Position numbers and translations under genes: made by a program. A stretch of 64,000 nt of DNA from contig NZ_BTPM01000001.1 in NCBI RefSeq assembly GCF_036245475.1, forward strand, positions 930,001 through 994,000. The letters run 5' to 3'. Source of the stretch: Vibrio sp. 10N (GTDB taxonomy: Bacteria > Pseudomonadota > Gammaproteobacteria > Enterobacterales > Vibrionaceae). This document shows positions 45,704-54,940 of this stretch, in pieces; within the stretch, counting starts at the first letter, position 1; each line of letters begins with the position of its first letter. The notes under the pieces are model-generated. The model did not search any database, had not been told where the DNA came from, and saw nothing but the letters and a program-made list of their open reading frames with translations.

Positions 45704-47536
45704 ATGAACCAGCCACTTTTATATCATTCACAAACCCAAGATGGGGTAGTGCGAGAAGGCGATAAGCTCACCATTCGCCTATTTTCTGAGCAAGACAAAT
45801 TTGAATCGATTCAGCTTCGCCACGAGCCGGACAATGAAGAGTATCTAATCGCGCTTAGTAAGGTTGGTACCAAAGGCATGCTTGATATTTGGCAGGCAAC
45901 ATTACCACTCAGTGCGGACAAAGATGTCACCTATTATGTGTTCAAAGCGTTGACGGCTACAGGGCAATATTGGCTTGATGCGCGCGGCACTCACCGCCGC
46001 ATGCCAGGGCGAGAGTATCATTTTAAGTATAATCGCGCAGACCAGCCACCAAGTTGGGTAGCCGAGCAAGTGTTCTATCAGATCTTCCCTGATCGTTTCT
46101 GTAATGGAGACCCTAGCATTGGCGTTGAGACAGGCGAGTACCAATACCCAAATCGCAATCGTGAGTCTGTGAAAAAGCAGTGGGGAGAGCCAGTGGGTAA
46201 TCATGGTAACTCTGGGGCGGTTGAGTTTTATGGCGGTGACCTTGCTGGTATCGAATCAAAGCTGGATTATCTGCAAGATCTTGGTATCACGACGCTGTAT
46301 CTCAACCCGATTTTTACCTCTTACAGTAATCACAAGTATGACACTGTGGACTACTATTCCATCGATCCAAAATTTGGCACCAATCAACAATTTGCAGACC
46401 TCGCCGACAACCTGCATCGAAGAGGTATGAAAGTGGTGCTTGATGCCGTGCTCAATCACACCTCTGTCTCTCATCCATGGTTTGACGTGTTAGAGGAGAG
46501 TAACGGTGCTTACACCTCTGCAGACAGTCCCTACCGGGACTACTACTTCTTTAATGGTGACTCTAAACAGTATGTCGGCTGGAAAGGGATAGATACGTTA
46601 CCGGTTCTTAACTTCCACAATGAGGAAGTGCGCGATCATATCTATCGCAGTGAAGATTCGGTGATCAAACATTGGTTAAAACCACCTTATAACATCGACG
46701 GCTGGCGTTTTGATGTGATTCATATGCTGGGGGAAGGCGAAGGTGCGGCCAATAACGCCCATTATGTTAGAGCGTTTCGCGAGTCGATGAAGTCGGTGAA
46801 TCCTGACTCTTACATGCTGGGTGAGCACTTCTTTGAGGCGACCCAGTGGCTGCAAGGTGACCAAGAAGATGGTGCCATGAACTACTATGGTTTTGCTCAT
46901 CCATTACGCGCGCTTCTCGCGAGCAAAGACATTGCGTTCGACCCTATCGAGATTGACTGCCACGAGTTTTTAAACTGGCTTCAAGAGGCGAGTGCTAAGG
47001 TGCCATGGAGCAATCAGCTATCTCAGTTAAACCAACTCGATAGTCACGACACCGAACGCTTTATCACCACGTTGGCTGGCAATGAGAATCGTCTTGCCAT
47101 CGCTTTACAGCTTCTAATGACCTATGTTGGCACTCCGTGCCTGTACTACGGTGTGGAAGTAGGGCTTGAGGGGACACATGATCCCGATAATCGTCGCTGC
47201 TTCCCGTGGGAGCGAGTTGAGACAAGTTCGTGGCTACCGTACTGCAAGCAATTGATTTCGCTTCGTAGAGCTTCAAAAGCCTTGCAGCGAGGCAGTTTTG
47301 TTCCGCTTCATGTTGATGAGTTTAGCTTGGTGTTTGCACGTCAACTAGACGATGAAGTGGTGATTAGTGGCTTTAACCTAGGGGCTGACGTTGTGCAGAT
47401 TTCACTGCCGGTTTGGAAACTAGGGCTTGAACGTGTCAGTTTTGAATGTGCACTGACGGGCAGCAAATCTGAATCGCTTAACGGTACTTTAGACGTCAAT
47501 ATCGCAGCAGAGGGCTCTCTGCTGCTGACTTGCTAA
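45704..47536 (+). CDS. malZ: Alpha-amylase family maltodextrin glucosidase (MalZ-like)
   Basis: GH13 glucosidase, 610 residues, probably cytosolic (no signal peptide). N-terminal beta domain (about 1-110), then the barrel with VFYQIFPDRFCNGDP, VLDAVLNHTS, nucleophile Asp in DGWRFDVIHML, acid/base Glu in MLGEHFFEA, and the third acid in QLDSHDTER. Would trim glucose from the ends of maltodextrins. It is not next to other mal genes here, and no MalT box was seen upstream. Confidence 0.88.
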   Translation: MNQPLLYHSQTQDGVVREGDKLTIRLFSEQDKFESIQLRHEPDNEEYLIALSKVGTKGMLDIWQATLPLSADKDVTYYVFKALTATGQYWLDARGTHRRMPGREYHFKYNRADQPPSWVAEQVFYQIFPDRFCNGDPSIGVETGEYQYPNRNRESVKKQWGEPVGNHGNSGAVEFYGGDLAGIESKLDYLQDLGITTLYLNPIFTSYSNHKYDTVDYYSIDPKFGTNQQFADLADNLHRRGMKVVLDAVLNHTSVSHPWFDVLEESNGAYTSADSPYRDYYFFNGDSKQYVGWKGIDTLPVLNFHNEEVRDHIYRSEDSVIKHWLKPPYNIDGWRFDVIHMLGEGEGAANNAHYVRAFRESMKSVNPDSYMLGEHFFEATQWLQGDQEDGAMNYYGFAHPLRALLASKDIAFDPIEIDCHEFLNWLQEASAKVPWSNQLSQLNQLDSHDTERFITTLAGNENRLAIALQLLMTYVGTPCLYYGVEVGLEGTHDPDNRRCFPWERVETSSWLPYCKQLISLRRASKALQRGSFVPLHVDEFSLVFARQLDDEVVISGFNLGADVVQISLPVWKLGLERVSFECALTGSKSESLNGTLDVNIAAEGSLLLTC

Positions 47537-47542
47537 CGAGTA

Positions 47543-48505
47543 TTACTGCGGCAAGGTGGCGAGCATCTTGTCGCGGTACTGCTGGATATGTTCGACAATC
47601 GGTGCCGCTTTGTTAAAGGTGCGGATCTCACGAAATAGCTCAGCGGCTTGCGGATATTGCTGACGAAGATACGAGAACCACTGCTTCACGCGGTTTGGAT
47701 AGTAGAGTCCTTTATCGCCTTTGATTTCATAGGTTGAATAGACCAAAAGCAGCTCAACCACTTCATGCCAAGGCATTACCGTATGGTTGTGTTTGACCAC
47801 GTTACCGAGGTTTGGCACGTTGAACGCGCCGCGGCACACCATCAAAGAATCCACGCCCGTGGTGTCAATGCAGCGCTGGCCATCGGCGTAGTTCCAAATC
47901 TCACCATTCGCGATCAGAGGCAAGTTGGTTTTGCTGCGAATCGCATTGATGTATTCCCACTTGATCTCGCTAGCTTTATAACCGCCAGTTTTGGTGCGCG
48001 CGTGCACCGTGAGCTCATTAGCGCCCGCTTGCTCAATCGCATCGACAATTTCAAAGCAGTCGTCTGGGTTTTCCCAGCCCAAACGAATCTTAGCCGTAAC
48101 GGGAATAGAAGGGTCTACAGCTTCGCGACAGGCTTTAACCACATTATGGATGAGCTCTGGGTGTTGCAGTAGCGCCGCGCCACCTTTGCTCTTGTTGACC
48201 AATTTGGCTGGACAGCCAAAGTTTAAGTCAATCCCTTTCGCGCCAAGGGACGCTGCCTTAACAGCGTTTTCTGCCATCCAACGGGGATCTTGGCCAAGAA
48301 GCTGAATATGAACGGGAGTGCCGGACTTGGTCATTGAACCCTGAGCCAGTTCAGGACATAGGCGATAGAACACGTGATCAGGCAAAGCTTGGTCAACAAC
48401 GCGAACAAATTCAGTGACACAAAGATCGTAGTCGTTGATCTCAGTAAGAATTTCTCGCATTAAATGATCTAACACACCCTCCATTGGGCCCAAAACAACA
48501 CGCAT
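47543..48505 (-). CDS. dusC: tRNA-dihydrouridine synthase C
   Basis: FMN-dependent enzyme reducing U16 in tRNA, 320 residues from the chosen start. N-terminal MRVVLGPMEGVLD, active-site Cys in LNFGCPAKLVNKSKGGAAL, and VHARTKTGGYK. The frame opens 15 bases earlier (MMRTG), but MRVVLGPMEG matches the DusC N-terminus. It converges on the malZ gene with six bases between stops. Confidence 0.9.
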   Translation of the reverse strand: MRVVLGPMEGVLDHLMREILTEINDYDLCVTEFVRVVDQALPDHVFYRLCPELAQGSMTKSGTPVHIQLLGQDPRWMAENAVKAASLGAKGIDLNFGCPAKLVNKSKGGAALLQHPELIHNVVKACREAVDPSIPVTAKIRLGWENPDDCFEIVDAIEQAGANELTVHARTKTGGYKASEIKWEYINAIRSKTNLPLIANGEIWNYADGQRCIDTTGVDSLMVCRGAFNVPNLGNVVKHNHTVMPWHEVVELLLVYSTYEIKGDKGLYYPNRVKQWFSYLRQQYPQAAELFREIRTFNKAAPIVEHIQQYRDKMLATLPQ

Positions 48506-48627
48506 ACCAGTTCTCATCATAGTCAGGGAGCGGGGATTCTACCCGTTATAGAACAAAGAATCGACCATTGTGTTTCTAGGGCGAGGTAAATATACTTGCG
48601 ACAAATTTTGATTGGTGTAATGAACAA

Positions 48628-49230
48628 ATGAAATTCATTGAGCTTCCTGTCGACTGGACAGGCGAATCTAGCGCGTTTATTGAAGGCGCAATCCTAGCGG
48701 CTAACTTTGCGGCTGAGCCGCTAAAACCAGAGGCTTGGTTATCTTCAGTAATCGGCGAATTCACATCAGAGCAAGAAACTTGGGTCGTTGAGCACCTACA
48801 TGCTCAATATGCACTTCTTAAAACCAATCAATACGCATTGCTGGCTTTGCTTGATGATAACCAAGAGCGAGCGGCAGACTTTGCAGAAGGTTTCATGACG
48901 GTTTGGCCGGTCGTAGAGGTTCAATGGCAAGGCAAGGCTCTATCTGACGGTACTGAACGCATGCTTCAAGCTCTACTGACGGCGCTGATGCTAGCGATGG
49001 ATGAAGAACAAACCCACGCTCAAATGCGTGAAGCAGGCTTTGAACAGTTGCCAACGTACGCAGATTTAGCGCCGCAACTTGATGCGATGGTGAATGAGGT
49101 GGCGATGGCGGCAGATGAGATGATGATTGGTCATCAATCGCAGACGCTAAACCCGTTTAAAGACGTAGGGCGTAATGATGCTTGCCCTTGTGGTAGTGGC
49201 AACAAGTTTAAGAAGTGCTGCGGCAAATAA
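48628..49230 (+). CDS. YecA/UPF0149 family protein with C-terminal SEC-C zinc motif
   Basis: A 200-residue cytosolic protein. N-terminal helical YecA/YgfB-like domain (FIELPVDWTGESSAFIEGAILAAN), C-terminal SEC-C motif RNDACPCGSGNKFKKCCGK with the Cys-x-Cys...Cys-Cys zinc ligands also found at the end of SecA. Function unknown; such motifs are associated with ribosome or SecA-related roles, which is only an inference here. Confidence 0.85.
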   Translation: MKFIELPVDWTGESSAFIEGAILAANFAAEPLKPEAWLSSVIGEFTSEQETWVVEHLHAQYALLKTNQYALLALLDDNQERAADFAEGFMTVWPVVEVQWQGKALSDGTERMLQALLTALMLAMDEEQTHAQMREAGFEQLPTYADLAPQLDAMVNEVAMAADEMMIGHQSQTLNPFKDVGRNDACPCGSGNKFKKCCGK

Positions 49231-49240
49231 TGACAGGATG

Positions 49241-49278
49241 CGTTTACCTCTTCTAACGGACTTTGGAAGAGGTAAACG
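49241..49278. terminator. Convergent hairpin between the YecA-like gene and dsbB
   Basis: CGTTTACCTCTTC (49241-49253) and GAAGAGGTAAACG (49266-49278) form a perfect 13-bp stem with a 12-base loop. No T-tract on either side, but its place between converging genes fits a shared 3' end. Confidence 0.6.
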
Positions 49279-49291
49279 TTAAGCCTATATT

Positions 49292-49840
49292 CTATTCAAA
49301 TCCACGCGTACGCGCTGATGATACCTTCGCACCTTGTGAAATCACCACAATAGCCAACGCCACCAAGTTACCCGCAAAAATGATCACCAGCCATTGAGGC
49401 ATGGATAGCGACAAGAACTGCCATACCACTTTCGAACAATCTCCATAGGCTTCAAACAGCCACGGTGCCCACTCGTTCAGCGGTGCCCAATCCGGGAAAG
49501 TAACAAACAAATCACAGGTCTTAAATGGGGAAGGGTTGAACTGATAGTCTACATGCTCAAGTGAGAGTGTGAGACCTTTGATGGAAGAAGCACCCCAAGT
49601 GCCTAAACCAAGCCATCTCAACAAGGTGTTCTGAGGATTAATCAGGCCAATTAATGCTGCTCCGCTGATGCCAAACATCGCAACCCGTTCATAGATACAC
49701 ATAACACAAGGTGCCAACTGCATGACATGCTGGAAGAAAAGGGCGCAGAGTTCGAAGAAGATAATCGCTAGAAGCAGCAATCCCCAAGACAGTCTTGTCT
49801 GTGAAAATGCTTTAATGTTGGCTAGAAGTGTCACTGTCAC
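49292..49840 (-). CDS. dsbB: Disulfide bond formation protein B
   Basis: Inner-membrane quinone-linked oxidoreductase that re-oxidises DsbA, 182 residues, four membrane helices. First redox pair in APCVMCIYERVA; second periplasmic pair Cys in FKTCDLF and AYGDCSK. Followed on the other side by the nhaB terminator; in E. coli dsbB and nhaB are also neighbours. Confidence 0.95.
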   Translation of the reverse strand: MTVTLLANIKAFSQTRLSWGLLLLAIIFFELCALFFQHVMQLAPCVMCIYERVAMFGISGAALIGLINPQNTLLRWLGLGTWGASSIKGLTLSLEHVDYQFNPSPFKTCDLFVTFPDWAPLNEWAPWLFEAYGDCSKVVWQFLSLSMPQWLVIIFAGNLVALAIVVISQGAKVSSARTRGFE

Positions 49841-49853
49841 GTCCTTGATAAAT

Positions 49854-49883
49854 AAAAAAAGCTCTGAATACTCAGAGCTTTTT
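49854..49883 (-). terminator. Terminator of nhaB
   Basis: A-run, GCTCTGA (49861-49867), ATAC, TCAGAGC (49872-49878), T-run. Read on the minus strand it ends nhaB with a seven-T tract, just before dsbB. Confidence 0.88.
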
Positions 49884-49914
49884 AACGTGGAATAGTTTCA
49901 CAATCAACTAAAAA

Positions 49915-51507
49915 TTAGTGTCCAGATGAGATAGCGCTCTCAACTACGGCACCAGTGTGCTCGACAATCCAACCCGCTTCATAGAACCATGCAGTCATAG
50001 GCTCAACCAAGTAGATGATGCCAAGTAGACCTACAATTGACAGTACGATGGTGTATGGCAGTGCCATGATAACCATGCGACCGTAAGAAAGGCGGATAAG
50101 CGGTGCCAATGCTGAAGTCAGTAGGAATAGGAACGCCGCTTGACCATTTGGCGTTGCTACTGATGGTAGGTTAGTACCAGTATTGATAGCCACACCCAGA
50201 AGGTCGAATTGGTCACGAGTGATCACGCCTTCAATCAATGCTGTTTTCACTTCATTGATGTATACCGTACCAACGAATACGTTATCCGATACCATCGATA
50301 GCAGACCGTTTGCCACATAGAACAGGGCAAGCTGAGTGCCTTTGTCTTCAATGTGTAGTACCGCATCAATGATTGGTTTAAATAGACCTTGGTCGACAAT
50401 CACAGCAACGATCGAGAAGAATACGGCAAGCAGGGCAGTAAATGGCAGCGCTTCTTCAAACGCTTTACCCATTGAGTGTTCTTCGATAACACCTGTGAAT
50501 GCCGTTGCTAGAACGATAACGGATAGACCAATTAGACCAACCGCTGCAAGGTGCATTGCCAAAGCGACAATCAGCCAAACTGCAATCGCGCCTTGGATCC
50601 AAAGTTTCGCGATATCTTGCTTAGTGCGTGATTTACGCTCTTCACGGTCGAACTCAATTAGGATGTTGCGAACGTTTTCGGGCAGTTTTGCACCGTAGCC
50701 AAATACCCCCATTTTCTCAACAAGAAAACAGGTTGCTAGGCCACAGACAAGAACAGGGCCCGTTACTGGCAACATACGAATAATGAACTCACCAAACTCC
50801 CAACCCGCTTGGCCTGCGATAATCAGGTTTTGAGGCTCACCAACCATAGTCATTACGCCACCTAGCGCCGTACCGACACCTGCGTGCATCAAGAGTGAAC
50901 GTAGGAATGCACGGTAATCTTCTAAGTCGTCACGAGTAAGATCGGTGATTTCACCGTCATGAGTGTGGTCGTGAGATGAACCGTAGGTCTTGCCTGATGC
51001 CACTTTGTGGTAGATAGAGTAGAAACCAACCGATACGCTGATAACCACGGCAATAACCGTTAGTGCATCTAGGAATGCGGATAGGAATGCTGCTGCAAAA
51101 CAGAAGGCCAGAGAGAGCACCGCTTTTGAGCGAATGCCAAGCAGTATCTTAGTAAAGATAAACAGCAGAAGCTGCTTCATAAAGTAGATACCGGCAACCA
51201 TGAACACTAGAAGCAACAACACTTCAATGTTGTTGATAAGCTCATGCATAACCATGTCTGGGCTAGTCATTCCCATCGCAACCGCTTCAATGGCGAGAAG
51301 GCCACCAGGTTGTAGCGGGTAGCACTTAAGTGCCATAGCTAGGGTGAAGATGAATTCCACCACAAGTAGCCAACCTGCAACAAACGGGTCAACGAGGAAG
51401 AAAACAATAGGGTTGATAATTAGGAACGAGATGATGGCTAGTTTATACCAATCGGGTGCTTTACCAAGAAAGTTCTTGATAAACGCATTTCCAAGAGACA
51501 TCGGCAT
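49915..51507 (-). CDS. nhaB: Na+/H+ antiporter NhaB
   Basis: Electrogenic sodium/proton antiporter of the inner membrane, 530 residues, about twelve helices. Family segments: [19 protein letters not shown] at the start, [52 protein letters not shown]. It exports Na+, important at marine salinity, and is divergent from fadR as in E. coli. Its 5' region contains a foldable segment (see 51636-51709). Confidence 0.96.
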   Translation of the reverse strand: MPMSLGNAFIKNFLGKAPDWYKLAIISFLIINPIVFFLVDPFVAGWLLVVEFIFTLAMALKCYPLQPGGLLAIEAVAMGMTSPDMVMHELINNIEVLLLLVFMVAGIYFMKQLLLFIFTKILLGIRSKAVLSLAFCFAAAFLSAFLDALTVIAVVISVSVGFYSIYHKVASGKTYGSSHDHTHDGEITDLTRDDLEDYRAFLRSLLMHAGVGTALGGVMTMVGEPQNLIIAGQAGWEFGEFIIRMLPVTGPVLVCGLATCFLVEKMGVFGYGAKLPENVRNILIEFDREERKSRTKQDIAKLWIQGAIAVWLIVALAMHLAAVGLIGLSVIVLATAFTGVIEEHSMGKAFEEALPFTALLAVFFSIVAVIVDQGLFKPIIDAVLHIEDKGTQLALFYVANGLLSMVSDNVFVGTVYINEVKTALIEGVITRDQFDLLGVAINTGTNLPSVATPNGQAAFLFLLTSALAPLIRLSYGRMVIMALPYTIVLSIVGLLGIIYLVEPMTAWFYEAGWIVEHTGAVVESAISSGH

Positions 51508-51635
51508 AGTAATACTCTTATGTTGTTATTAATCGACAGTAGCAAAGGGTACGAAGAGTATTTGAGTGGGCTTCCAAATAAATCGGCAGACTTAAAAAAC
51601 TTAGAAAACGAACAAAAATTACACACCACACACAT

Positions 51636-51709
51636 GGAGTGGGGATACTGTTCACTTGCCAAGTCCCTCAGCTGCTAAGCACTCCTTGCTTCGCCCGCAA
51701 CGATACTCC
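51636..51709 (-). ncRNA. Candidate structured leader or small RNA upstream of nhaB
   Basis: Possible branched fold: closing stem GGAGT (51636-51640) with ACTCC (51705-51709), an inner hairpin GGGA...ACTT-GCC-AAGT-CCC (51642-51667), and TTGC/GCAA (51686-51700). A second ACTCC at 51681-51685 competes for the closing stem. The orientation is assumed to be that of nhaB. No known riboswitch consensus (lysine, TPP, FMN, glycine, cobalamin) was recognised, so this is structural inference only. Confidence 0.3.
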
Positions 51710-52123
51710 TCGGTAAGATTTAGTCAACAAAAAACACCGTTCTCAAAAAAGGAAAAAGGTATTTTTTGCCAAAAACGCGATCTATACGAAATAAGCCAAG
51801 CATAGCCGCGATCAATAGTTGATTTTTTTCTTTGTTGACAGTGTTCTGGATGAAACACTGCGTAACGATGATATGCCAATCACAACCGTCAAAAAAGTAT
51901 GTTTTTTAGGCTTATTCTTACCAAAGACTCGGAAATATCTTATTAATTATTCTTGTGAATGTTACTGGTGTTTTGTATGTGATTCAGTAGCTTGGGATAT
52001 TAATGAAAGGTAAATAATTGGGTGGTATTCATGCTTCATACCCATTAATGATTATAGTCGCGTAAATGTTAAAATAGAGTAATTACTCCATCTTGCTATT
52101 GTTACATTGATAAGTAGTGTAGG

Positions 52124-52153
52124 TTTACCAAAATCTTGAAGTAGTGGTATGAT
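52124..52153 (+). promoter_or_regulatory. Candidate fadR promoter
   Basis: TTTACC (52124-52129), 18 bases, TATGAT (52148-52153); transcription would start near 52160, 39 bases before the ATG. Confidence 0.4.
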
Positions 52154-52198
52154 GAGTTTCATGTAACGATAAATACAATAGATTGGAAACACCCCATA

Positions 52199-53038
52199 AT
52201 GGTAATAAAGGCGAAGAGCCCAGCAGGGTTCGCTGAAAAGTATATTATTGAGAGTATCTGGAATGGCCGTTTTCCTCCAGGCTCAATTCTCCCGGCTGAG
52301 CGAGAGCTGTCAGAACTCATTGGGGTCACACGAACTACGCTACGAGAAGTGTTGCAGCGACTTGCGCGTGATGGCTGGTTAACTATCCAACATGGTAAAC
52401 CGACCAAAGTAAACCAATTTATGGAGACCTCTGGCCTACATATTTTGGATACGCTGATGACGTTGGATGCGGATAACGCAACATCAATCGTTGAAGACTT
52501 GCTCGCTGCTCGTACTAATATCAGTCCGATTTTCATGCGTTACGCATTCAAAGCGAATAAAGAAAATGCTGAACGTACTATCGAAGGCATTATCGAATCG
52601 TGTGAAAGCTTGCTAAATGCAGAGTCTTGGGACGCGTTCATTGAATCATCACCGTATGCCGATAAACTCAAGGCACACGTTAAAGACGATGGCGATAAAG
52701 ACGAAGCGGCGCGCCAAGCATCGCTGATCGCTCAAACCTTTAATTTCTACGACTACTCGTTGTTCCAGCGTTTGGCATTCCACTCTGGAAACCAAATCTA
52801 CGGTTTGATCTTCAATGGTCTGAAGAAACTGTATGACCGTGTCGGTTCTTACTACTTCTCAAACCCAGAAGCACGTACTTTGGCACTTAACTTCTACAAA
52901 GAGCTGCTAGAGGTATGTCGCACGGGTGATCGTGACCGACTGCCTAACGCTATTCGTCAATACGGTATGGAAAGTGGCCAAATCTGGACCCAGATGAAGA
53001 CCACACTGCCGAGCAACTTTACAGAAGACGACAGCTAA
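52199..53038 (+). CDS. fadR: Fatty acid metabolism regulator FadR
   Basis: GntR-family acyl-CoA-responsive regulator: represses fad genes and activates fab genes. 279 residues against about 239 in E. coli; the extra forty or so residues, about 138-177 in the ligand domain ([19 protein letters not shown] and around), are the known Vibrio insertion linked to a second ligand site. Winged helix at about 28-75 ([22 protein letters not shown]). Divergent from nhaB. Confidence 0.97.
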   Translation: MVIKAKSPAGFAEKYIIESIWNGRFPPGSILPAERELSELIGVTRTTLREVLQRLARDGWLTIQHGKPTKVNQFMETSGLHILDTLMTLDADNATSIVEDLLAARTNISPIFMRYAFKANKENAERTIEGIIESCESLLNAESWDAFIESSPYADKLKAHVKDDGDKDEAARQASLIAQTFNFYDYSLFQRLAFHSGNQIYGLIFNGLKKLYDRVGSYYFSNPEARTLALNFYKELLEVCRTGDRDRLPNAIRQYGMESGQIWTQMKTTLPSNFTEDDS

Positions 53039-53060
53039 TAGAGGTTGATAACACATAGAG

Positions 53061-53085
53061 AAAACCGCCGATGGGCGGTTTTTTT
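53061..53085. terminator. Terminator between fadR and the convergent paralogue
   Basis: AAAACCGCC (53061-53069), GATG, GGCGGTTTTTTT. The stop of the minus-strand gene (53084-53086) overlaps its T-tract, so it serves both genes. Confidence 0.88.
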
Positions 53086-53872
53086 ATGCCACCGCAATTT
53101 TCGGCAGTGTCGAGTAAATAGACTGCGCCACTGTCGTGACCGAACGGTCGTAGCAGTGAAAAATCAGCTCTGATAGCTGGGACGTAATGCGATACAAGCG
53201 CTGTTTCGACTCACCAGCAGAGTCATCGGCGTCAACATCGGCAATGCGCTCAAGCAGGTCTTCATGCAGGTGCTGCTGTAAGCTCAAATCTTGGCTGATG
53301 TGCAGTGCAGACAATTGATGACTTAATTGACGAATGAGGCTGCGGATTTCATGCTGGCTATCTTGTTTTTCAAGGGTTTCAATGTGCAGTCTTAATGTGG
53401 TCAGTGTGTCCATGTAGGGCACTATTGCCTGCCAGCTTTTTCGTTGTGTCGGTAATAGGTGCGTCTGACCATCCGCTTTCGCCCAAATAGAGATGGTGCT
53501 TTGAACCAAAATTAATGCATCCCTGATTAATTGGCTATGTACCAACTGATTGTCGCGAACACTTTGCTGCTGCCAATGACTTAGCTGTTCGCTCACGCAA
53601 GCTTTAATATCGGCAAACCCATCTAGTCGATTTAAGGCTGGACTGGTGAGTAGTTGCTGCAATTGGGTACGCGCACTAGTCTGCTGTCTTTGGTTATTAT
53701 GCCCAAACAGCAAGCTATAGTGGGTTGCTTCTCGGTGCATTCTGAGCTGCGCAATCAGCTTTCTCAGATCCGCCAATCTCTGGTAATAGCATTCATGGCT
53801 CACGCCACCCTCCGGTGACATAGCGAACAGGCGGCGAACCGCGTTGGATGTTTTGCCTAAAGAAGATGTCAT
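53084..53872 (-). CDS. Soluble NIT-like helical protein (paralogue of the next gene)
   Basis: A 262-residue, all-helical, probably cytosolic protein of unknown function, without membrane segment or signal. It shares with its upstream neighbour the motifs MHREATHYSLLF (about residues 45-56), NQLVHSQLIRDALILV (about 113-128), and C-terminal LYRITSQLSELIFHCYD, so the two arose by duplication. The pattern Arg-x-His-Arg...(N)xxxHxxLIR resembles nitrate/nitrite-sensing four-helix domains; that likeness is inferred. AAGGAGG sits 6 bases before the ATG, and TATAAT on the minus strand (53945-53950) suggests its own promoter. Confidence 0.7.
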   Translation of the reverse strand: MTSSLGKTSNAVRRLFAMSPEGGVSHECYYQRLADLRKLIAQLRMHREATHYSLLFGHNNQRQQTSARTQLQQLLTSPALNRLDGFADIKACVSEQLSHWQQQSVRDNQLVHSQLIRDALILVQSTISIWAKADGQTHLLPTQRKSWQAIVPYMDTLTTLRLHIETLEKQDSQHEIRSLIRQLSHQLSALHISQDLSLQQHLHEDLLERIADVDADDSAGESKQRLYRITSQLSELIFHCYDRSVTTVAQSIYSTLPKIAVA

Positions 53873-53898
53873 CGTCGCCTCCTTGCGAACTTGTTAAA

Positions 53899-53944
53899 CC
53901 AAGCCATTGTCTTCACTTGTTTGAATGACAGAGCAGTGGCTTGG
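53899..53944 (-). repeat. Inverted repeat in the leader of the soluble paralogue
   Basis: CCAAGCCA (53899-53906) and TGGCTTGG (53937-53944) pair perfectly, with TGTC/GACA pairing inside. It lies between the two paralogues, downstream of the TATAAT. It may be a leader hairpin or a terminator of the upstream gene. Confidence 0.45.
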
Positions 53945-53994
53945 ATTATATTCGTGTTACCTTACGTATTGATTATGAACAATAAATGACAAAA

Positions 53995-54801
53995 TTAGAC
54001 CGTCATAATGTTTGGTACTGGCTGATAGAGGTCACTCGCAATTTCATTCACCAGACCGTCGTAGCTAGAAAAAATCAGTTCCGATAGCTCTGACGTTAGT
54101 TGGTATAGGAACTCTTTATCCAGAGCTGTATCTGGCTCTTCAATCAAGGCTTCTATTTTGCTTACTGTCGTGCTGTACATGGGGGAGGGTACGCTAAGTG
54201 GTCCCACGAGACTGAGATGATTCACTTTGCGGTGCATTTGTTTACAGTAGTGAAGGATACGCTGTCTTCCAAGCTCAGAATCCGCGCCATCGATGCAAAT
54301 ACGTAGCTGAGTTAGACAGTCGAGAGAGTCAATAACGCCTTGCCAAACATTGCGATACTCTTGATCCAGCTCTTCGCGCTCAACGTCCATTAGCCAGGCG
54401 ACAAATATTTCATCGACCAGGAACAAGGTTTGACGGATCAGCTTGCCGTGCACAATCTGGTTTTTGCTGACGCTGTGCTTTTTCCAAGAACGAGAAAGCA
54501 ATTTGACGTTGCTGTGCAGCACGCGATACAGCGGCTTGTTATCAAAGTGAGCGATATTAATAAGCCGAATGCAGCATTCTTCCATGGCGGATTCAATTTT
54601 TTCGAGCTGCTTTCCCTTTTTCTGATCAAACATCAATTGATAGTGAGTGGCGGTGCGGTGCTGGCGAATCAAGGTGATCAGATCGCGAAGCTGTACAACC
54701 AATTGGTATTTTCGTTCTATTTTAGCTTCGGTGATTTTGGCGTAATGATAAATGGCAGCCAAAATAGCAATAGATAAGACTAGAGATATCAACACAAACA
54801 T
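53995..54801 (-). CDS. Membrane-anchored NIT-like helical protein
   Basis: A 268-residue protein of unknown function: an N-terminal membrane helix (about residues 2-20, MFVLISLVLSIAILAAIYHY) followed by an all-helical domain with RQHRTATHYQLMF, SWKKHSVSKNQIVHGKLIR and LYQLTSELSELIFSSYD, clearly homologous to the downstream soluble protein. ATG at 54801 is preferred over 54834 because AAAGGAGG lies 5 bases upstream of it. Arg/His motif spacing suggests a ligand-binding four-helix bundle of NIT type, but no effector domain is present. It has a sigma-54 promoter and two upstream palindromes. Confidence 0.72.
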   Translation of the reverse strand: MFVLISLVLSIAILAAIYHYAKITEAKIERKYQLVVQLRDLITLIRQHRTATHYQLMFDQKKGKQLEKIESAMEECCIRLINIAHFDNKPLYRVLHSNVKLLSRSWKKHSVSKNQIVHGKLIRQTLFLVDEIFVAWLMDVEREELDQEYRNVWQGVIDSLDCLTQLRICIDGADSELGRQRILHYCKQMHRKVNHLSLVGPLSVPSPMYSTTVSKIEALIEEPDTALDKEFLYQLTSELSELIFSSYDGLVNEIASDLYQPVPNIMTV

Positions 54802-54843
54802 AACGACCTCCTTTACGTCGTCTAATGTCTTCAAGAGACATAG

Positions 54844-54860
54844 AGCAAAGGGAATGCCAA
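54844..54860 (-). promoter_or_regulatory. Sigma-54 promoter of the membrane-anchored paralogue
   Basis: On the minus strand TTGGCATTCCCTTTGCT has -24 GG (54858-54857) and -12 GC (54846-54845) exactly 10 bases apart and fits TGGCAY-N5-TTGCW. The predicted start is 54833, giving a 32-base leader that contains AAAGGAGG. Confidence 0.75.
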
Positions 54861-54924
54861 TATGGAATTTTTATATAAAACAGTAACTTAATACTTTTTT
54901 GGTAGAGGATGGTGCGATGTTTTG

Positions 54925-54936
54925 GTGCAATTGCAC
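54925..54936. promoter_or_regulatory. Perfect 12-bp palindrome, candidate upstream activator site
   Basis: GTGCAATTGCAC is centred about 97 bases upstream of the predicted sigma-54 start, where enhancer-binding activators usually sit. It does not match the NtrC consensus arrangement (GCAC first), so the activator is unknown. Confidence 0.5.
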
Positions 54937-54940
54937 ATTA

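Larger units (their letters stand above)
51508..52198. other. Long divergent spacer between nhaB and fadR
   Basis: 691 bases, AT-rich apart from a GC-richer island at about 51636-51720. Contains an interrupted repeat AAAAAACACC (51729-51738) / GGTATTTTTT (51758-51767) that looks terminator-like on both strands, the foldable island, and the fadR promoter. The open frame at 51819-52013 has no ribosome site and is not called. Confidence 0.6.

Noticed and set aside
51636..51720. Lysine, TPP, FMN, glycine or cobalamin riboswitch upstream of nhaB
   Set aside because: None of the conserved core sequences of those classes is present; kept only as an unnamed structural candidate.
51819..52013. 64-codon plus-strand open frame in the nhaB-fadR spacer
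   Set aside because: No ribosome site, odd composition and AT-rich non-coding surroundings.
54925..54936. NtrC site before the sigma-54 promoter
   Set aside because: The half-sites are in the order GTGC...GCAC, opposite to the NtrC arrangement, and the spacing is wrong.
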